DNA of 64,000 bases, from contig JASANE010007292.1 of the NCBI GenBank assembly GCA_030248225.1, positions 1-64,000 on the forward strand, read 5' to 3'. The position numbers and the translations under genes were made by a program. The stretch is from Trileptium ribeirensis. Lineage: Eukaryota; Nematoda; Enoplea; Enoplida; Thoracostomopsidae. The notes beneath the pieces were generated by a model. The model ran no database searches. It was not told where the DNA came from and saw only the letters and a list, made by a program, of their open reading frames with translations. Shown one piece after another: positions 12,157 through 24,394 of the stretch (position 1 is its first letter; each line of letters opens with the position of its first letter).

Positions 12157-13759
12157 AGCTTAATATTATGCTGTAAAATATAAAAGGAAAATAAATCATC
12201 AGTCGATTAATCGAGCGTTCCCAAAGGGTTACTTCCGAAGTGGTTAACTGTTCTTGCGGATAACTTCAGAGGGAGGCCAGATATATCGATATGAATGGTA
12301 CCATTGAGTTTCTCCTGTAGTGCTGGATCGAGCTAGGTGCATCATGTCTATTTTGCAAAAAAATTTTTTTCAAAGGTTTCAGGTGACATTTCACGGGTTT
12401 TCACCATTGGGTAAAAACAGAAAAATTTTTTTTCGGAAAATGGTCGTATGCGGTATTTTTGAACTCAGCTCGTCGAGCTAAGTCGATTGGTACCAATTTC
12501 AGCGGCGTGCTACCATTTGCTGATTCCCCCCACCAGCCCAAACAACGCCAAAAAAATCACAATTACTATATGTATATTTGTGTAGGTGCTCAGCTGCGGT
12601 GCTATATTGCTTCATTTTGAATCATTTCCCTGTCGGTATTAGTTTCATGATAAAGAACCAGAGCATGTACCTCTATCGTACAGTTGTCTGAACTCGTTAA
12701 TAAGCGCACAAAGCAGTAAATTGCTAAATTTCACGGACTGCACGGCTGAAGCGAAAAACAAAACCGAATGGCAGTGTAGCATTGTCAACCGCGTTGTACA
12801 CTCATAGCTTCGTTTTGACAATCTATATTTCAGAGTTTCAGGTTTCTTTTACTATATGTAAAAGTTTAAAGCATTTTGTTTAACAGAACGTAGTGGAGAT
12901 TGTGTGTTGCAGAGGTGAAATTTTAAATTCCGTCTGTGTGTGTGATCGGCCATAACTCGGGAACGACGTAACCGATTTTTATGATCTTGGCTCATTCGAA
13001 CCCGGTTCATTTACCGTGTACATCCACGAGCGTTTTTTGAAGTAATAAAACATTCGTTTTAATCGATGTCTACGGACTTGTAACCAATTTATATGATCTG
13101 TTAATACAATTCATCTATCAGAAGCTAAGTCGTGCGGTGCTACATTGGTATTTTTATGCTTTTTGATTTGGGATCTATAAAACATGATGTAACTTGAGCG
13201 ACAGAAGATTAATTCTTGTGGGTTTATCTGTACCAGCTATTTTCACATAATCTGTCATGTGCAAATCAGAGCGCTATGGTCGTGATCGCTTATTTGTACT
13301 GATTGGTGAGAAAGCATTTGGCAGTTGATATAAAGTTGTAATTTTATATTAAGTAATGTTTGAGTTGTAATAGATCAAGATTGTAGCTAGATTTCGTAAT
13401 AGGTGTTTTATTTTGCTAGTAAAAGGTGTCACAGTTGTAGAATGTTGAGCAACAGCTATATCTGTACTAGTATAAGTGAAAATTGCATAAGACTATTTTA
13501 AACGGGAACCAGGATTTGGTGTGGATTAAAGTTTTTATACACATGGTTCACATGAGGTCCAGGTTCCCACTTTGAACAGGGATTTTGATTTGACGCAAGT
13601 CTTCTCCTAACAGGGACAATAAATTTCGAAGCTAAATCTATTGGTTGCTAGTTTGTGTCTCACTTGCAGCAATTCGGTATAGTACTGTGTATTGACAATA
13701 GGTTTCGTTTCACATATATAGAGATTAAAACAATGCAATAACAAAATTAGCGCCATATG

Positions 13760-13867
13760 TAGCTTTCACAGAAAAATGCTTGCAAAAACCGGACAGTTTG
13801 GTCTCTTACGGCCGTCGGTAAGAGACAAAACTGTGCGGTTTTTGCACGCATTTCTCTGTGACAGCTG
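13760..13867. repeat. Long near-perfect hairpin, copy 3
   Basis: Right-arm counterpart of copy 2. The stem GCAAAAACCG/CGGTTTTTGC and the inner GTCTCTTAC/GTAAGAGAC pairing are intact, with the loop at GGCCGTCG. Confidence 0.85.
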
Positions 13868-14515
13868 CATTACAACAGAAGCTTCAAGTTCGAGGAGTTT
13901 CTGGTGAATATGAGCAAATAGTTAAAAATCTAACTAACTCATTCCGGATAGTGCGAAATAAAACTTATAGTATTTTAACTAATAGGTTTCCTCGGCTTTT
14001 AAAGGTGCCATGGTCCACTTCCTCAAAGTATAATGGTTTGTCAAAAGTTTTTAACATCGGAACATGTAGATATTACCGGATTTACATTTGTTTGTGCAAG
14101 CTTAAACTTGCGCGAGACGGGTGTCACTTTTGAAGGCCGGCTGCTCGACAACTGATAAATCCAGGAGACTAAAAAATAACTAAATATGAATTCAGAATTT
14201 GTTATACACAACCCAAGATATAGTGGCAAAAATTTTACATATATTGATCCTTTTCATTGCTCGTTCTGAAAGCTTGTTAGAGCGTTTTCTCCAGCTCATA
14301 TCATTGGGATATATTCATATTTAGAACTTTGAACAGGGATTTTGATTTGACGCAGCTCTTCTCCTAACAGGGACAATAAATTTCGAAGCTAAATCTATGG
14401 GTTGCTAGTTTGTGTCTCACTTGCAGCAATTCGGTATAGTACCGTGTATTGACAATAAGTTTCGTTTCACATATATAGAGATTAAAACAATTCAATTACA
14501 AAATTAGCGCCTTAT

Positions 14516-14635
14516 GCAGCTTTCACAGAAAAATGCTTGCAAAAACCGGGCAGCTCGGTCTCTTACGGCCGTCAGTAAGAGACAAAGCTGTGCGGTTTTT
14601 GCACGCATTTCTCTGTGACAGCTGCATTACAACAA
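14516..14635. repeat. Long near-perfect hairpin, copy 4
   Basis: Right-arm counterpart of copy 1, in the outer tandem unit. Outer GCAGCTTTCACAGA pairs with TCTGTGACAGCTGC; the inner GTCTCTTAC/GTAAGAGAC pairing is retained around GGCCGTCA. Confidence 0.85.
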
Positions 14636-15439
14636 AAGCTTCAAGTTCGAGAACTTTCAGGTGAATCTGAGCAAATAGGTAAAAATCTAACGAACTCATT
14701 CCGGATAGTGCAAAATAAAACCTATAGTATTTTAACTAACAGTTTTCCTCGGCTTTTAAAGGTGACATGGTCCACTTCCTCAAAGTATAATGGTTTGTCA
14801 GAAGTTTCTAACATCAGAACATGTGGAAATACCGAATTTACATTTGTTTGTGCAAGCTTAAACTTCTTGCGCGAGACGGGTGTCACTTTTGAAGGCCGGC
14901 TGCTCGACAACTGATAGATCCAGGAGACTAAATATGAATTCAGAATTTGTTATACATAACCTAAGATATATATAGTGGCAAAAATTTTACATATATTGAT
15001 CCTTTTCATTGCTCGTTCTAAAAGCTTGCTAGAGCGTTTTCTCCAGCTCATAAAATTGTGATATATATCTTCATAATCCCTATCAGATTTAATAATTTTA
15101 TGATTGATATAAAATAGTTGATAATGTTTGCAATAAACGTAACGTAATCGTGATTTTTAAAAGCCTGGTACTTTATGGATTTAGAATCGGCAAAGTCAAT
15201 TCTCGCGGCAGATATAATTCTCACCTTAACACTTCCCGCATAAATTAATGTGCCTTTCGTATAATGTTGAGGAAACTTTTGTCCTACCGGCAGCATGAAC
15301 CTAGATCGTTTCAGTACGAGCCTTGTGCGTTAGACACTATGTTATCTAGAAGCAGTTGCTCGGTTTTTTAAGAAGCGTCACAAAGCACGCAAACAACGCC
15401 CATATAATAAACTAAGTATATATATTAGTATTTAAAAGT

Positions 15440-15546
15440 GAATAATTTTCTATACCCATATTTGTGAAATTTCCCTTCAATATAGTTAGGAAAATAATCC
15501 TTATTATCTACAGGTTGAAGGAAAAAATTCCATACTAATGTGTACT
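15440..15546. repeat. Right-arm-specific insertion of a dispersed AT-rich repeat
   Basis: At this point the right arm has about 100 bp lacking in the left arm (compare 2470-2500). It contains GTTAGGAAAATAATCCTTATT, resembling the repeat at 20002-20450 and 43345-43465, so it looks like an insertion after the arms formed, or a loss from the left arm. Confidence 0.5.
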
Positions 15547-17871
15547 AGGACCAGTTCTGGCCCTATCCCAGCTGCACCACCCTCAAATTTCACTGTGGTG
15601 CCCGGACAACCCCGGCTTACACGATTCCACGGTGGATCCTGGTCTGACCGAAAGGAACCGCTTAGCTTAGCACGCTGCCGGCGAGTTTACCAGGGTGTTC
15701 GGCTTGGCCCCTATGTTGGCCTACGTCTCTAATCATGCATGTAGGCGGTCGCTGATGCCGGTGGGTGGTTGGTAGAGGTTCCCACGGGGAGCCCCCTACC
15801 CCCTGGCTGGCCAAATTTTCCTAGGGGATTAGGCATGAGGACTTCTTTGTTTTTGGTCCTCGCAGCCACATTTTTCGCGTATAAGCGCAGTTTTTGCAGA
15901 AAAAGTTTTAAAATACAAACCCTTTTCGAAGCATTAATTCGTTACCTAATTTTTGGAGCTCATATTCTGGGCATAATAATGGTGTTTTTAATGGAGATCG
16001 TGGTTAATCCACCGTGGACCATAGCAGACATTCAATGTCTAAATATATAGTTAGTGGTAGTATATAAATAAGTATAATTCAATTAACTTTTACTTCAGGG
16101 AATGATGTCGTCAGCAAAAAGCTTTCCACAAACGTACGGCCGTACATACACCTTTAGCAACAAGCGGGGGCAATTTGCGCAAGGTTTTGCACAAGGTCCT
16201 ACTTCGAAACTCGTCGAGGAGCCGCCAAGCCCCCCTTTGGGGGGGGTACTGCGCATTCCAGCCCCAGAGGGGGTTACCCCCTGGCTTTTCGGCCTCGGTG
16301 GGGGGCGGGGTTACCCGCCCCCTGCCGGTATGTATGTATCTAATGATATGGAGGTCCCCCGAGGGAGGGTCATCCCCTAGGCCTGCTCACAGGTAATAGG
16401 GCTGACCCGTCATTCCCTCGATTTCTGTTATGGGGTCCTAAACCAAGACCCTTAGGAAGCTCCGAAAACGGTAAGGTTCGTTTTCGAATGGGAGTTTGAT
16501 GAACCGAGGGACTATCCTGAAACCTTTGTGCCCCTGGTAGGCAGTAGAGGGGTTGGGTTACCTTGGTTAGATTCAGGGCGTAGTTGGCTGGGCCTACCCG
16601 ATCCCAGTATTTGAGAGTTGTAATGGTAGCGTGGTGAAAGTTTGCTCCAGGGAACTTTGTGACCTATGCACCAAACCTAGTTGCTAAAGCGACGCGGGGA
16701 GGACTGCGAAAGCGGTCGAGTCCAGTGGGGCGTGGCGTTGGGAATGGGCCTAATGTAACATAGCAGTGTCAATTTATTCGACTTGAGTATGGCCATTTTC
16801 GAGGTCTACCTTAAAATCGAAATAAAGTTTTGAATGGTGAGCGGGGATGTGGCGGCAGTAACGCAGGGTATTTGGAGGGTAACCGGAAGTTAGCGGGCCG
16901 GGGACGGACCGAGAACATAGGCCGGACAGCGCGAAACATAATTTAGGGGAGATCAGTATATTTCTCTAAAACAGGGTACGCTTAAACCTAGTCAAGTCCA
17001 ATTCTCCTGGAATGAAAACACACGCCAACTCTTTCCTTTCCTGTTTTACTTCGGCACACCGTAAACTATTGCCAATTGCGTACACTCAAATGCATTATTA
17101 TGTACAACACAATAAATATTATGAATTTCTGGCTCCACGCACGTAGCCCCTTATCCCCAAATATACATACGTAAGAAGTTTAAATGTGATGCGAAACAGC
17201 CATTTACTTTCACACTCCTTGGGTGACGAAACAACGATTCCCGAGCTCCAATCGGGCTCTTTTAGAAGCGCGGAACCCCTGACCCGAAATTTTAATATTT
17301 AGTACCCCTGACTCGGATAATAAAATTACATTTGTGAGCTCCACTTAGGCTCTTTTGGAATTACGGAACCCTCGCCCTAAAATTTACGACTTAGTGTTTG
17401 TCTTAAGACTCGAAGATGTATCTAACTCCAAAACACGTGGGTGGGATCGTTCTATCCACAGCCTATGGTAGACTCCAGCTCTACAGCTCCGAAACATTTC
17501 ATTCGGTTGCAATTTGCAATGCACCTTTTATTTTAAATTGAAATTTGAAATACATTTATTATAATTTGAAATACACTCCAGGCCGAAATTGGCCCCAGGA
17601 GAGGGAAATTCAATTGAGTTAAGGCGGGCGAAATTTTTTACTTTGGTTGGCGTCCGAAACGTCTTAGACGATAGATAACCAACGATTTTGGGGCATCCAA
17701 TCTTGCGGCGCGCGGAGCCTCCAACGGACACCCCAGCGCCCGCAAGGGCGGCCCTTCTCCCTTTGAAAGCGAAGAGAACAATTCGATCTGACTGAAACGC
17801 CTCGGGCGGACCTCTTCCACGCGACTGCAGGTCGAATAGTCCACCCGGGCAAAACAAAGCCCCAAAAATTT

Positions 17872-19431
17872 GATTTTGAACACTCGCCCGCTTAAGCCCC
17901 TAGTTAGCTTTGAACGTCGGTGCACCTACTTTGTTCTGAATACTAGGCATTAGCAGACAAATCCTAAAGCCGAAATTAACTATAAACCCTCATGTAAGCA
18001 AAACGGGGCACTGCTAAGCAATGCATCCACTGGGCGTCAAAATAAACGCCACCCAATAGGTGGGGTAACCAGTGGAGCACGGAAGCATCCCCTTCTTGAT
18101 TGCAATTTTGATCGCAATTTTGTCAAAGGTTCATTTAAATCTCCGGACCGCGGGCCCAGCACTTACGGGGGCGCGAGGCATCAAACGGACGCCCCAGCAC
18201 CCTCAAGGGCTGCCCCGTGTCCCAGGCTTGAGCAAAAGAAATCGAAAAGCTGCGAAAAGCCTCGGGCGGGCCTCTTCCACACGTCTGCATGCCGAAGGGC
18301 CCACCCGGGCAAAGAAAACCAAATTCAAATCCCCCAGAGCTGGCGACAACCGCCGAAAATCCCGACCAAATTTTCCGCCGATGATCTCTACTGGTCCCGA
18401 CGCTATTTCGGGCTCACATCTTTTATGCCCCGAGTTACCCCTCCCCCTTTTTTCTATACCCTCTTGGTACTCTGCCTACAAATTTTGAAATCGTTACAAT
18501 TTAAGAGCACTCGCCCTAAAGCAATCAATCTGCGAACATAACAACCAAAGGCACACTATAGGTCGACAATTGCAATAAACAACATTGATGTCGAATATCT
18601 ATGAACCAACATACATATACAGAAGGCAAACTAATACCACGATGCGAAAGTCGCCGCCGTCAATAATAGCAGGCTGCCCAAACTAACAGCACGTCAACCG
18701 TAAAGTGGCTGAAGGGTGCCAAGAAAACAAAACCGCCCGCTGGTCGGCGCGGCGAAAATTTCAGAGAAAGTTATAACCGCGCTCAGGGCGCTGTTTTCTG
18801 ATAGGGATATCGGCATATTTTGCCGATATCTCAGGACTTAAAAACAGTAGGTGGTCGTGCACAAGACCGGAATCTTGCCCTGGCAGGCCGGCTGCTGATG
18901 AAATTAAAATTTTAATTGTATCTCCCACGAGAGGCCCGTTAGAGGCCAATTTAGCCGTAAGAAACCCGAAATTTTGATGCTCCGTTTGGGTTTAGGGGAT
19001 CCTGAGCGGACCAGTGGGGGTGGGCGGCCCCGGTTTTCGTCTAATGAGTTAGGGTAGGACCAGATAAATGCACCGGGCTCAAAAAATCAGGGAATTGTAA
19101 TTATTTTATGTGTCCTTTTAGGTTTGGAAAATTGTCGGCTTAAGGGCCTGTTCGGGGATCAGTAAGTACTTAGGGGAACCAAATTTTTTGACCCGCCTGT
19201 GCAATTTGGCACCCCTAGGGAGTCCTTAATATGGTTTAGTCACCCCCGTTCCCTTAAGTTTAGTGGGAAACCCGAAATTAGGACTTTTAGCACCACACCA
19301 TAAAATGGTGTCCTAGGAATTTTATATCCGAAATTTCAATTCCCCGAGACCGAGAATTTTGGTTATTTAAACATGATCGGCCTGCGTATAAGAAACTCTG
19401 AATTCGTTATGACATTTTCCGACCCTATCTA

Positions 19432-19433
<2 letters not shown>
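17872..19433. other. Flank beyond the right arm; no gene recognised
   Basis: The right arm's pairing with the window ends at 17871. The segment 18130-18330 is a diverged direct copy of 17700-17880, sharing GGACGCCCCAGC-like, CCTCGGGCGG and CCACCCGGGCAAA stretches in order, so outer-arm sequence exists as a tandem diverged repeat. A 138-codon open frame at 18072-18488 spans it, but its translation has no recognised domain and it is probably incidental. The rest (18500-19430) holds nothing identifiable. Confidence 0.6.

Positions 19434-19507
<74 letters not shown>
19434..19507. repeat. (AT)n microsatellite
   Basis: An essentially uninterrupted AT dinucleotide tract of about 37 units. Open frames reading runs of Tyr-Ile across it are artefacts of the repeat. 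Confidence 0.98.
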
Positions 19508-19511
<4 letters not shown>

Positions 19512-20001
19512 CGCACAACAGGTATCCGGCAATTTATAATAATCACTTGGCGTGTGCGCTGGGATCAGGCTCAGGGCGACCATTTTTCTCGTGCAACCAA
19601 AAGTTCCTGTGATATCTGTTGTTCCCTGGCCCCTCCGAACGCACACCCTTCCTTCATAGCAAATGTAATATGCGAAACGATTTACAAACAAAGTATTATA
19701 TCGATCAATTCATTTTCACGAGGATCGATCGGACACCCCTAACCGTTACCTTTTTCTTTCACGTTCGGTGCCAAAGTCATCCCGTAGACCTGCGGGTGGT
19801 GGAGTGTGACCTTACAAGCACAGCACAAACGGATTACAATTGTTTATTTCATAATAACTGCAATATTACACAATTATATCATTTCATATAGAAGTCACTC
19901 TCCACCGCTATCCGGTCGTCCATTCCGTCCCTGTTTACAAATTTCGGTGCGTTATAGGCGTTACTTCAATTTCGTAAAATTCACGCTGTTACAATATAGT
20001 T

Positions 20002-20450
20002 GAAATTATTCCTATTGTTATTTATAAGAAAAATTTCCTTCGTAACTAAAAGTCGTAAAGAAAAAATTGCCTAACTGGTAAGGAAATTAGTACTGAATTA
20101 TCGGTACTATTTTCGATTAGGAAGTGTTTCCCAGATTTTCACAATTTAGTGGAGGGATAATTTTCTATAAAGGAATAATTTCCGAATTAAAATGTTAAAG
20201 TATAACATACTTTTACATTTTAATTCGGAAATTATTCATATTGTTATTTATAAGAAAAATTTCATTCGTAACTAAAAGTCGTAAAGAAAAAATTGCCTAA
20301 CTGGTAAGGAAATTAGTACTGAATTATCGGTACTATTTTCGATTAGGAATGTTTCCCAGATTTTCACAATTTAGTGGAGGGATAATTTTCCATAAAGGAA
20401 TAATTTCCGAATTAAAATGTTAAAGTATAACATTCTTTTACATTCAGCAT
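20002..20450 (+). repeat. Tandem AT-rich repeat, two units of about 225 bp
   Basis: Units at 20002-20228 and 20229-20450 are nearly identical, each running from GAAATTATTC through AAGTCGTAAAGAAAAAATTG and AATTAGTACTGAATTATCGG to GAATAATTTCCGAATTAAAA. A third, partial copy lies at 43345-43465 and a fragment at 15440-15546, so this is a dispersed element, perhaps a MITE. No coding capacity is seen. Confidence 0.85.
20174..20236. repeat. Palindromic junction between the two tandem units
   Basis: AATAATTTCCGAATTAAAAT on the left pairs with its reverse complement ending at 20236 across a short centre near TATAACATA. The stem is about 27 bp with one mismatch. It may mark the terminal inverted repeats of two abutting copies of the dispersed element. 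Confidence 0.8.
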
Positions 20451-20459
20451 TAAAATTTT

Positions 20460-22240
20460 GTAGGAATTTTTAAGGATAGTCGGCACCTTAGATTAACAGT
20501 GTAAAGAGGGCTTCCCATTACCAAATTTTGACAATGAACTGATTATTGCATTTCTGATTTTATACAATAAAAGTAAAACTATGCAAGTATGACTAATAAT
20601 TGGAAATTTTCTTCAAGACCCTGTTTTATCAGGTAATCATGTAGCGAACAAGCTAGGGTTTCCATTGTCGGGAAAACTTAAATTCAATCTAACTTTCAGA
20701 GCTATAAATGAAATGTTGTAGTTCCGTTCTCAATATTCTGATCCCAAAATTTAATCAGACCTGTGGTACTTATATAAACCGTATGAATTTCAGTGACATA
20801 CTAAATTCAAAATTATGTTATCAATTATTTACTTTTTATCTCTAAAGACCATGTGGGTATATTTCCAGTGTTATCTTTGGTTTAACGGTAGCATTGCCAG
20901 CATGATTCTGCAGGGTATTAGGTTGTTTATGTCAGCATTTAATGTTTGAGCTTTTTCATGGTTTAGGTTTACCGCTGGTTTATAAAATTATGAGGCATAC
21001 TTTATAGAACTTACACACAGTAGTAAATCGGCAAAGAGGTGGTACAAGCAGATAGACTGGAAAATACATAAAAGGAACATGACTTGTGAACTATATATAA
21101 AACAAGTACAACACTACTGTTTTCCACATTTTTCTCGAGAAAATCAAACTTAGGTATGGTCTGCCTTAACGTCCAAAATTTTTTTACACACTGCACGAAG
21201 AATTAACACTTTTATGATATATACTGAACTCGTTCTTCGATATCGGCGGTGGTGTGGGACAGAGGCTCCCGGGAGTGGTCCGCTTGGGTGTCCTACCCAG
21301 CAAGAGCACTCATTTTTACTTATTTTCGCCCATTTTTTATGTGTCCCCTATTTCTGCTAATTTACCGCGTGTCTCCGGTGCCGTAGGAGGAGAGGAGGGT
21401 GCACACGGCACCAACCGGGGTAGGGTGGTACCGTCAAGGGCTAGATCAGGACCTCTGGGTTGATTCGAGGGCTCAGGGGGTGGCCCTTGAACGTCTGCTT
21501 CAGCATGCATGACATGATATAGATGGTGTTGTGAGACTGTTGGGTTTATCGTCATTGCTTTTAAGTAATGATCAGCTAGATGAAACCGGCGGATTGGTTG
21601 ATTCTGGTATGAAAAATACTTTCGATCCTTATTTCGTAACCATATCTGAAATGTCGGTATGAAATCAACGATAAACGCCTGCCAGAGAGCTACATTAGCA
21701 CGCCAACAATTTTAACCTAATAGAGTCAGTCAATCCAAAGCCACCGCAACAGTATAGACGAATCTTTGTTCAAATATTGCTCTTGAATGTGGACGATCTA
21801 TTCCGTATTCTGGACGGTTTAGGAATATGTCAATGATATGTGTGGCTGTCGGCCGACCGTTAAAGTTTAACCAACCATCCTTAATCAATCAACAACCACT
21901 TATAATATTAACTAAAAACCTCAGATCAGACTTATTGTGAAAATTTTAATTAAATCACTTTAGTTGTTGCCATTGTATAGACGTAAACAATGAAATTCTA
22001 CTTGATTTTGGTGCTTAGGAGTTGATTGATTAACTCTGGCGCATGAAAACGGAAATATGAAAATACTCTTAATATGTGGTCATGGTTAAACGCAATATAT
22101 GTAAAAAATTGGCGATATTACCTGTTCCTTCGTGAGTTGTAGTCGTTGTTATAAAAAATCCGCATTAATGCAGTAACAGAATATCCATAAAACAAATGAT
22201 CTATCGGTAGAAGAAAATTTACAACTACTGTTCTACTTTG
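20460..22240. other. Unrecognised noncoding stretch
   Basis: AT-rich DNA with a GC-richer patch at 21240-21500. Only open frames of 60-75 codons occur and none is recognised. The Penelope-like element downstream may begin within the last few hundred bases, but its 5' end cannot be placed. Confidence 0.5.
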
Positions 22241-22244
22241 TAAC

Positions 22245-23811
22245 GTGATGCACTTCAAAACAGCTAATATTCAAGATCCATCGGTAGTTCGCGTTGAATG
22301 CAATATTAATAAATTGCTGAAATCATTAAAAATGCTATATATTACGCAGTTTCAATATTTGCAGTTTTTAGCCTCTGGCTCGGGACCGCCAATACTATTT
22401 GGATCTCCCAAAACTTACAAACATAACACGCCGCTTAGGTTTATTGTATCTCTCGCCCATCCACAAGTTGCCACAGTTTCTAATGCAAAACTTGAACCTT
22501 TCACCGAAAACAAATATATGGCCATTTATTCGTTCGATTTTTCTCATCAGATCACTAATTCCGATTGTAGTAGCAAATTTCTGCCTAACTTCGACCATCT
22601 GCTCCCTGTATTAACGTACCAATCCAATAAGCAGACACTGGAAATGATCCAGGATTCAATCACGCATAATGAAATACCTTCGCTGTTACCAGCGCAACTA
22701 CTCATTAAGAGCATTAGATCATCAAATTAAGAAGGCTGTTTGTTTTCAACGGTATAGTTTATGAACAATTTAACGGGGTTGTTACGGGCTCCCTCTTTGG
22801 CCCTAGGCTCGCTAAAGTTTTTGTGAGTAAATTTGAGTGAAAATGAATTCAATCTTACCCGCAAACTATTCGGCCGCCTTATTACAAGCACCACGTAGAC
22901 GACATGTTCACAGTTTTTGAAACCAGGACCAATGCATGCAGCTTTTACAATATATAAAATCAACAACACTATACCATTAAATTTGCCATTGAAACGCAAA
23001 CTAGCAATGGGATTCCTTCTCTGGACATTAGAATATCGAAGGTCAAATACAAATTAGTAAGTGGTACATACAGAATAGCCAGTTTTACAGGTTTAGCCAA
23101 GACATACGCTCATTTTTATTTTACTGAAGTACAAATCTGGCTTAATCAGTTGTTTGCGTTATCGCGCATTTGAAATAGGTTCTAGCTTTAATGCAATACA
23201 TCAAGAGATACATTTTGTATGCAAAATGCTACGCAACAATGGCTTTCCCGGTAACTTCGTTGACAAAACTGTTACAAGCTCTTTAATAAATGGATATTAG
23301 AAACTTCAGCTTTTCCAATAGCAGTCAATCAAACTTCTAATCATAACACAGACCCGGATGAAGACCAAGATACATACTGTATGTTGGAGCTTTCTTTCTT
23401 ACGACCGTTCACGCATCAGCTGAAAAAGCGCACAACGAACTTCTGACCTGACCTTCTGAATATCAACCTATGATTCGTCATTGAGGTAAACAAAAGAATG
23501 AGACAATTTTGGGTTATAGAGATTGTATTCCTGATACCCCCAAATCTTCCGTTGTTTATAAACTTTCCTGTTCCGTTTGTGAAGCGGAATACATCGATAG
23601 TTCCTACCGACACTTATCAATGAAGATTTCACACAATATTAGAGTATATGCCAGAACCGGCAAAAAACTAAATATTGTTCAAACTGCCAGTTCAGCAGTT
23701 TTCCATCATATTTCAACATGCAATACCGCTCTTAGAGCCGAAGATTTTTCGATCAAAGCTCAAACTGGCTATACAACACGAAATTTCAAAAACTTAGTAT
23801 ACATTTATTAG
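22245..23811 (+). pseudogene. Penelope-like element: decayed reverse transcriptase plus GIY-YIG domain
   Basis: Penelope-like retroelements encode a reverse transcriptase followed by a GIY-YIG nuclease. The first open segment (22245-22730) has GPPILFGSPKTYKHNTPLRF, matching the family's PxLYGLPKxHK...PLRPI stretch, then YSFDFSH, a changed form of catalytic motif A. Downstream in other frames are NGVVTGSLFGPRLA (motif B) near 22765-22810 and HHVDDMFTVFE (motif C, usually YVDD) near 22890-22925, followed by NGIPSLDIRI typical of the family. The GIY-YIG part (23509-23811) reads VVYKLSCSVCEAEYIDSSYR; the usual Gly of YIG is Asp, and the Arg expected about 11 residues later is Lys. Several stops and frameshifts break the frame, for example TAA at 22728 and a stop after SFYNI near 22955. 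Not functional. Confidence 0.88.
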
Positions 23812-24394
23812 AATCTACTCATAAAGTATAGAAGCCCGAAGCTTAACGACATCTCAGCGCTAAGCTGTTATTACTGTCTCATAATTAGCCCAACTATGGC
23901 GACTTTTTCTGATCTTATATTTTATTACTGTTATATGAATATAACAGCAATATATATTACAAGGTAACAATGCTACAACGTAACATGCACGATGCATATG
24001 TTTACTCATGTGAAATTTTAGAACAAGGTCTAAACAATTTATATAAGTTCCGATTCAGTTTTTGGATGAAAAAAATGATGGAACTTCAATACAACTGATA
24101 ATTTTTTGGTTCTAAACTCGGCTCAGCTGCAGAGCCGACTATCATGATGCCTGTAAAGCCGAGCCAGAGCTCAAGGTGGGTTTAAGAGAGTGGAATCGAT
24201 TATTGTATTAGGAAAATTCGCGTTCGGCTCTTAAAAGCTCTTTCTAACCCAGCAAACATTATTACAAGAATTGATGTCATAGCACAATAATCTGCCAATT
24301 CCATGAAAAGTAGAGATAACATTGGTTCTTTAAAAGCTCTAAAACCAGTTATACAAATTTTTTGACGGTTTACATGTTATGTCGTAATATTACT
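23812..24394. other. Noncoding stretch 3' of the Penelope-like relic
   Basis: No open frame of note. The 3' end of the Penelope-like element probably lies here but no poly(A) tail or target duplication could be placed. Short GAGCCGA-type motifs near 24120-24170 recall the repeat units that start at 24395. Confidence 0.4.

Larger units (their letters stand above)
13570..15052 (-). repeat. Tandem duplication of about 745 bp in the right arm
   Basis: Mirrored counterpart of 2872-4350, with units 13570-14300 and 14301-15052. The two units differ from each other as the left-arm units do, so the tandem duplication is older than the large inverted duplication. Confidence 0.9.
9546..17871 (-). repeat. 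Right arm of the giant inverted repeat
   Basis: This is the inverted partner of 1-8383, read on the minus strand. All landmarks recur in mirrored order: the inner end (9546-9890), conserved block and TTAGGC-like hexamers (10312-11112), Merlin relic (12156 down to 11298), tandem units with hairpins (13570-15052), and the GC-rich outer part (15550-17871). Differences include an extra segment of about 100 bp at 15440-15546 that is absent from the left arm, and substitutions clustered in some stretches. The arms include sequence on both sides of the transposase relic, so the event duplicated a whole genomic segment rather than just a transposon end. No intact gene is seen. Confidence 0.95.

Noticed and set aside
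10315..12314. GGAGAAAC and GTTTCTCC as possible termini of the right-arm Merlin element
   Set aside because: An 8-bp match with no matching 8-9-bp target duplication in the flanks is not enough.
19373..19691. Open frames with Tyr-Ile runs
   Set aside because: They are translations of the (AT)n tract.
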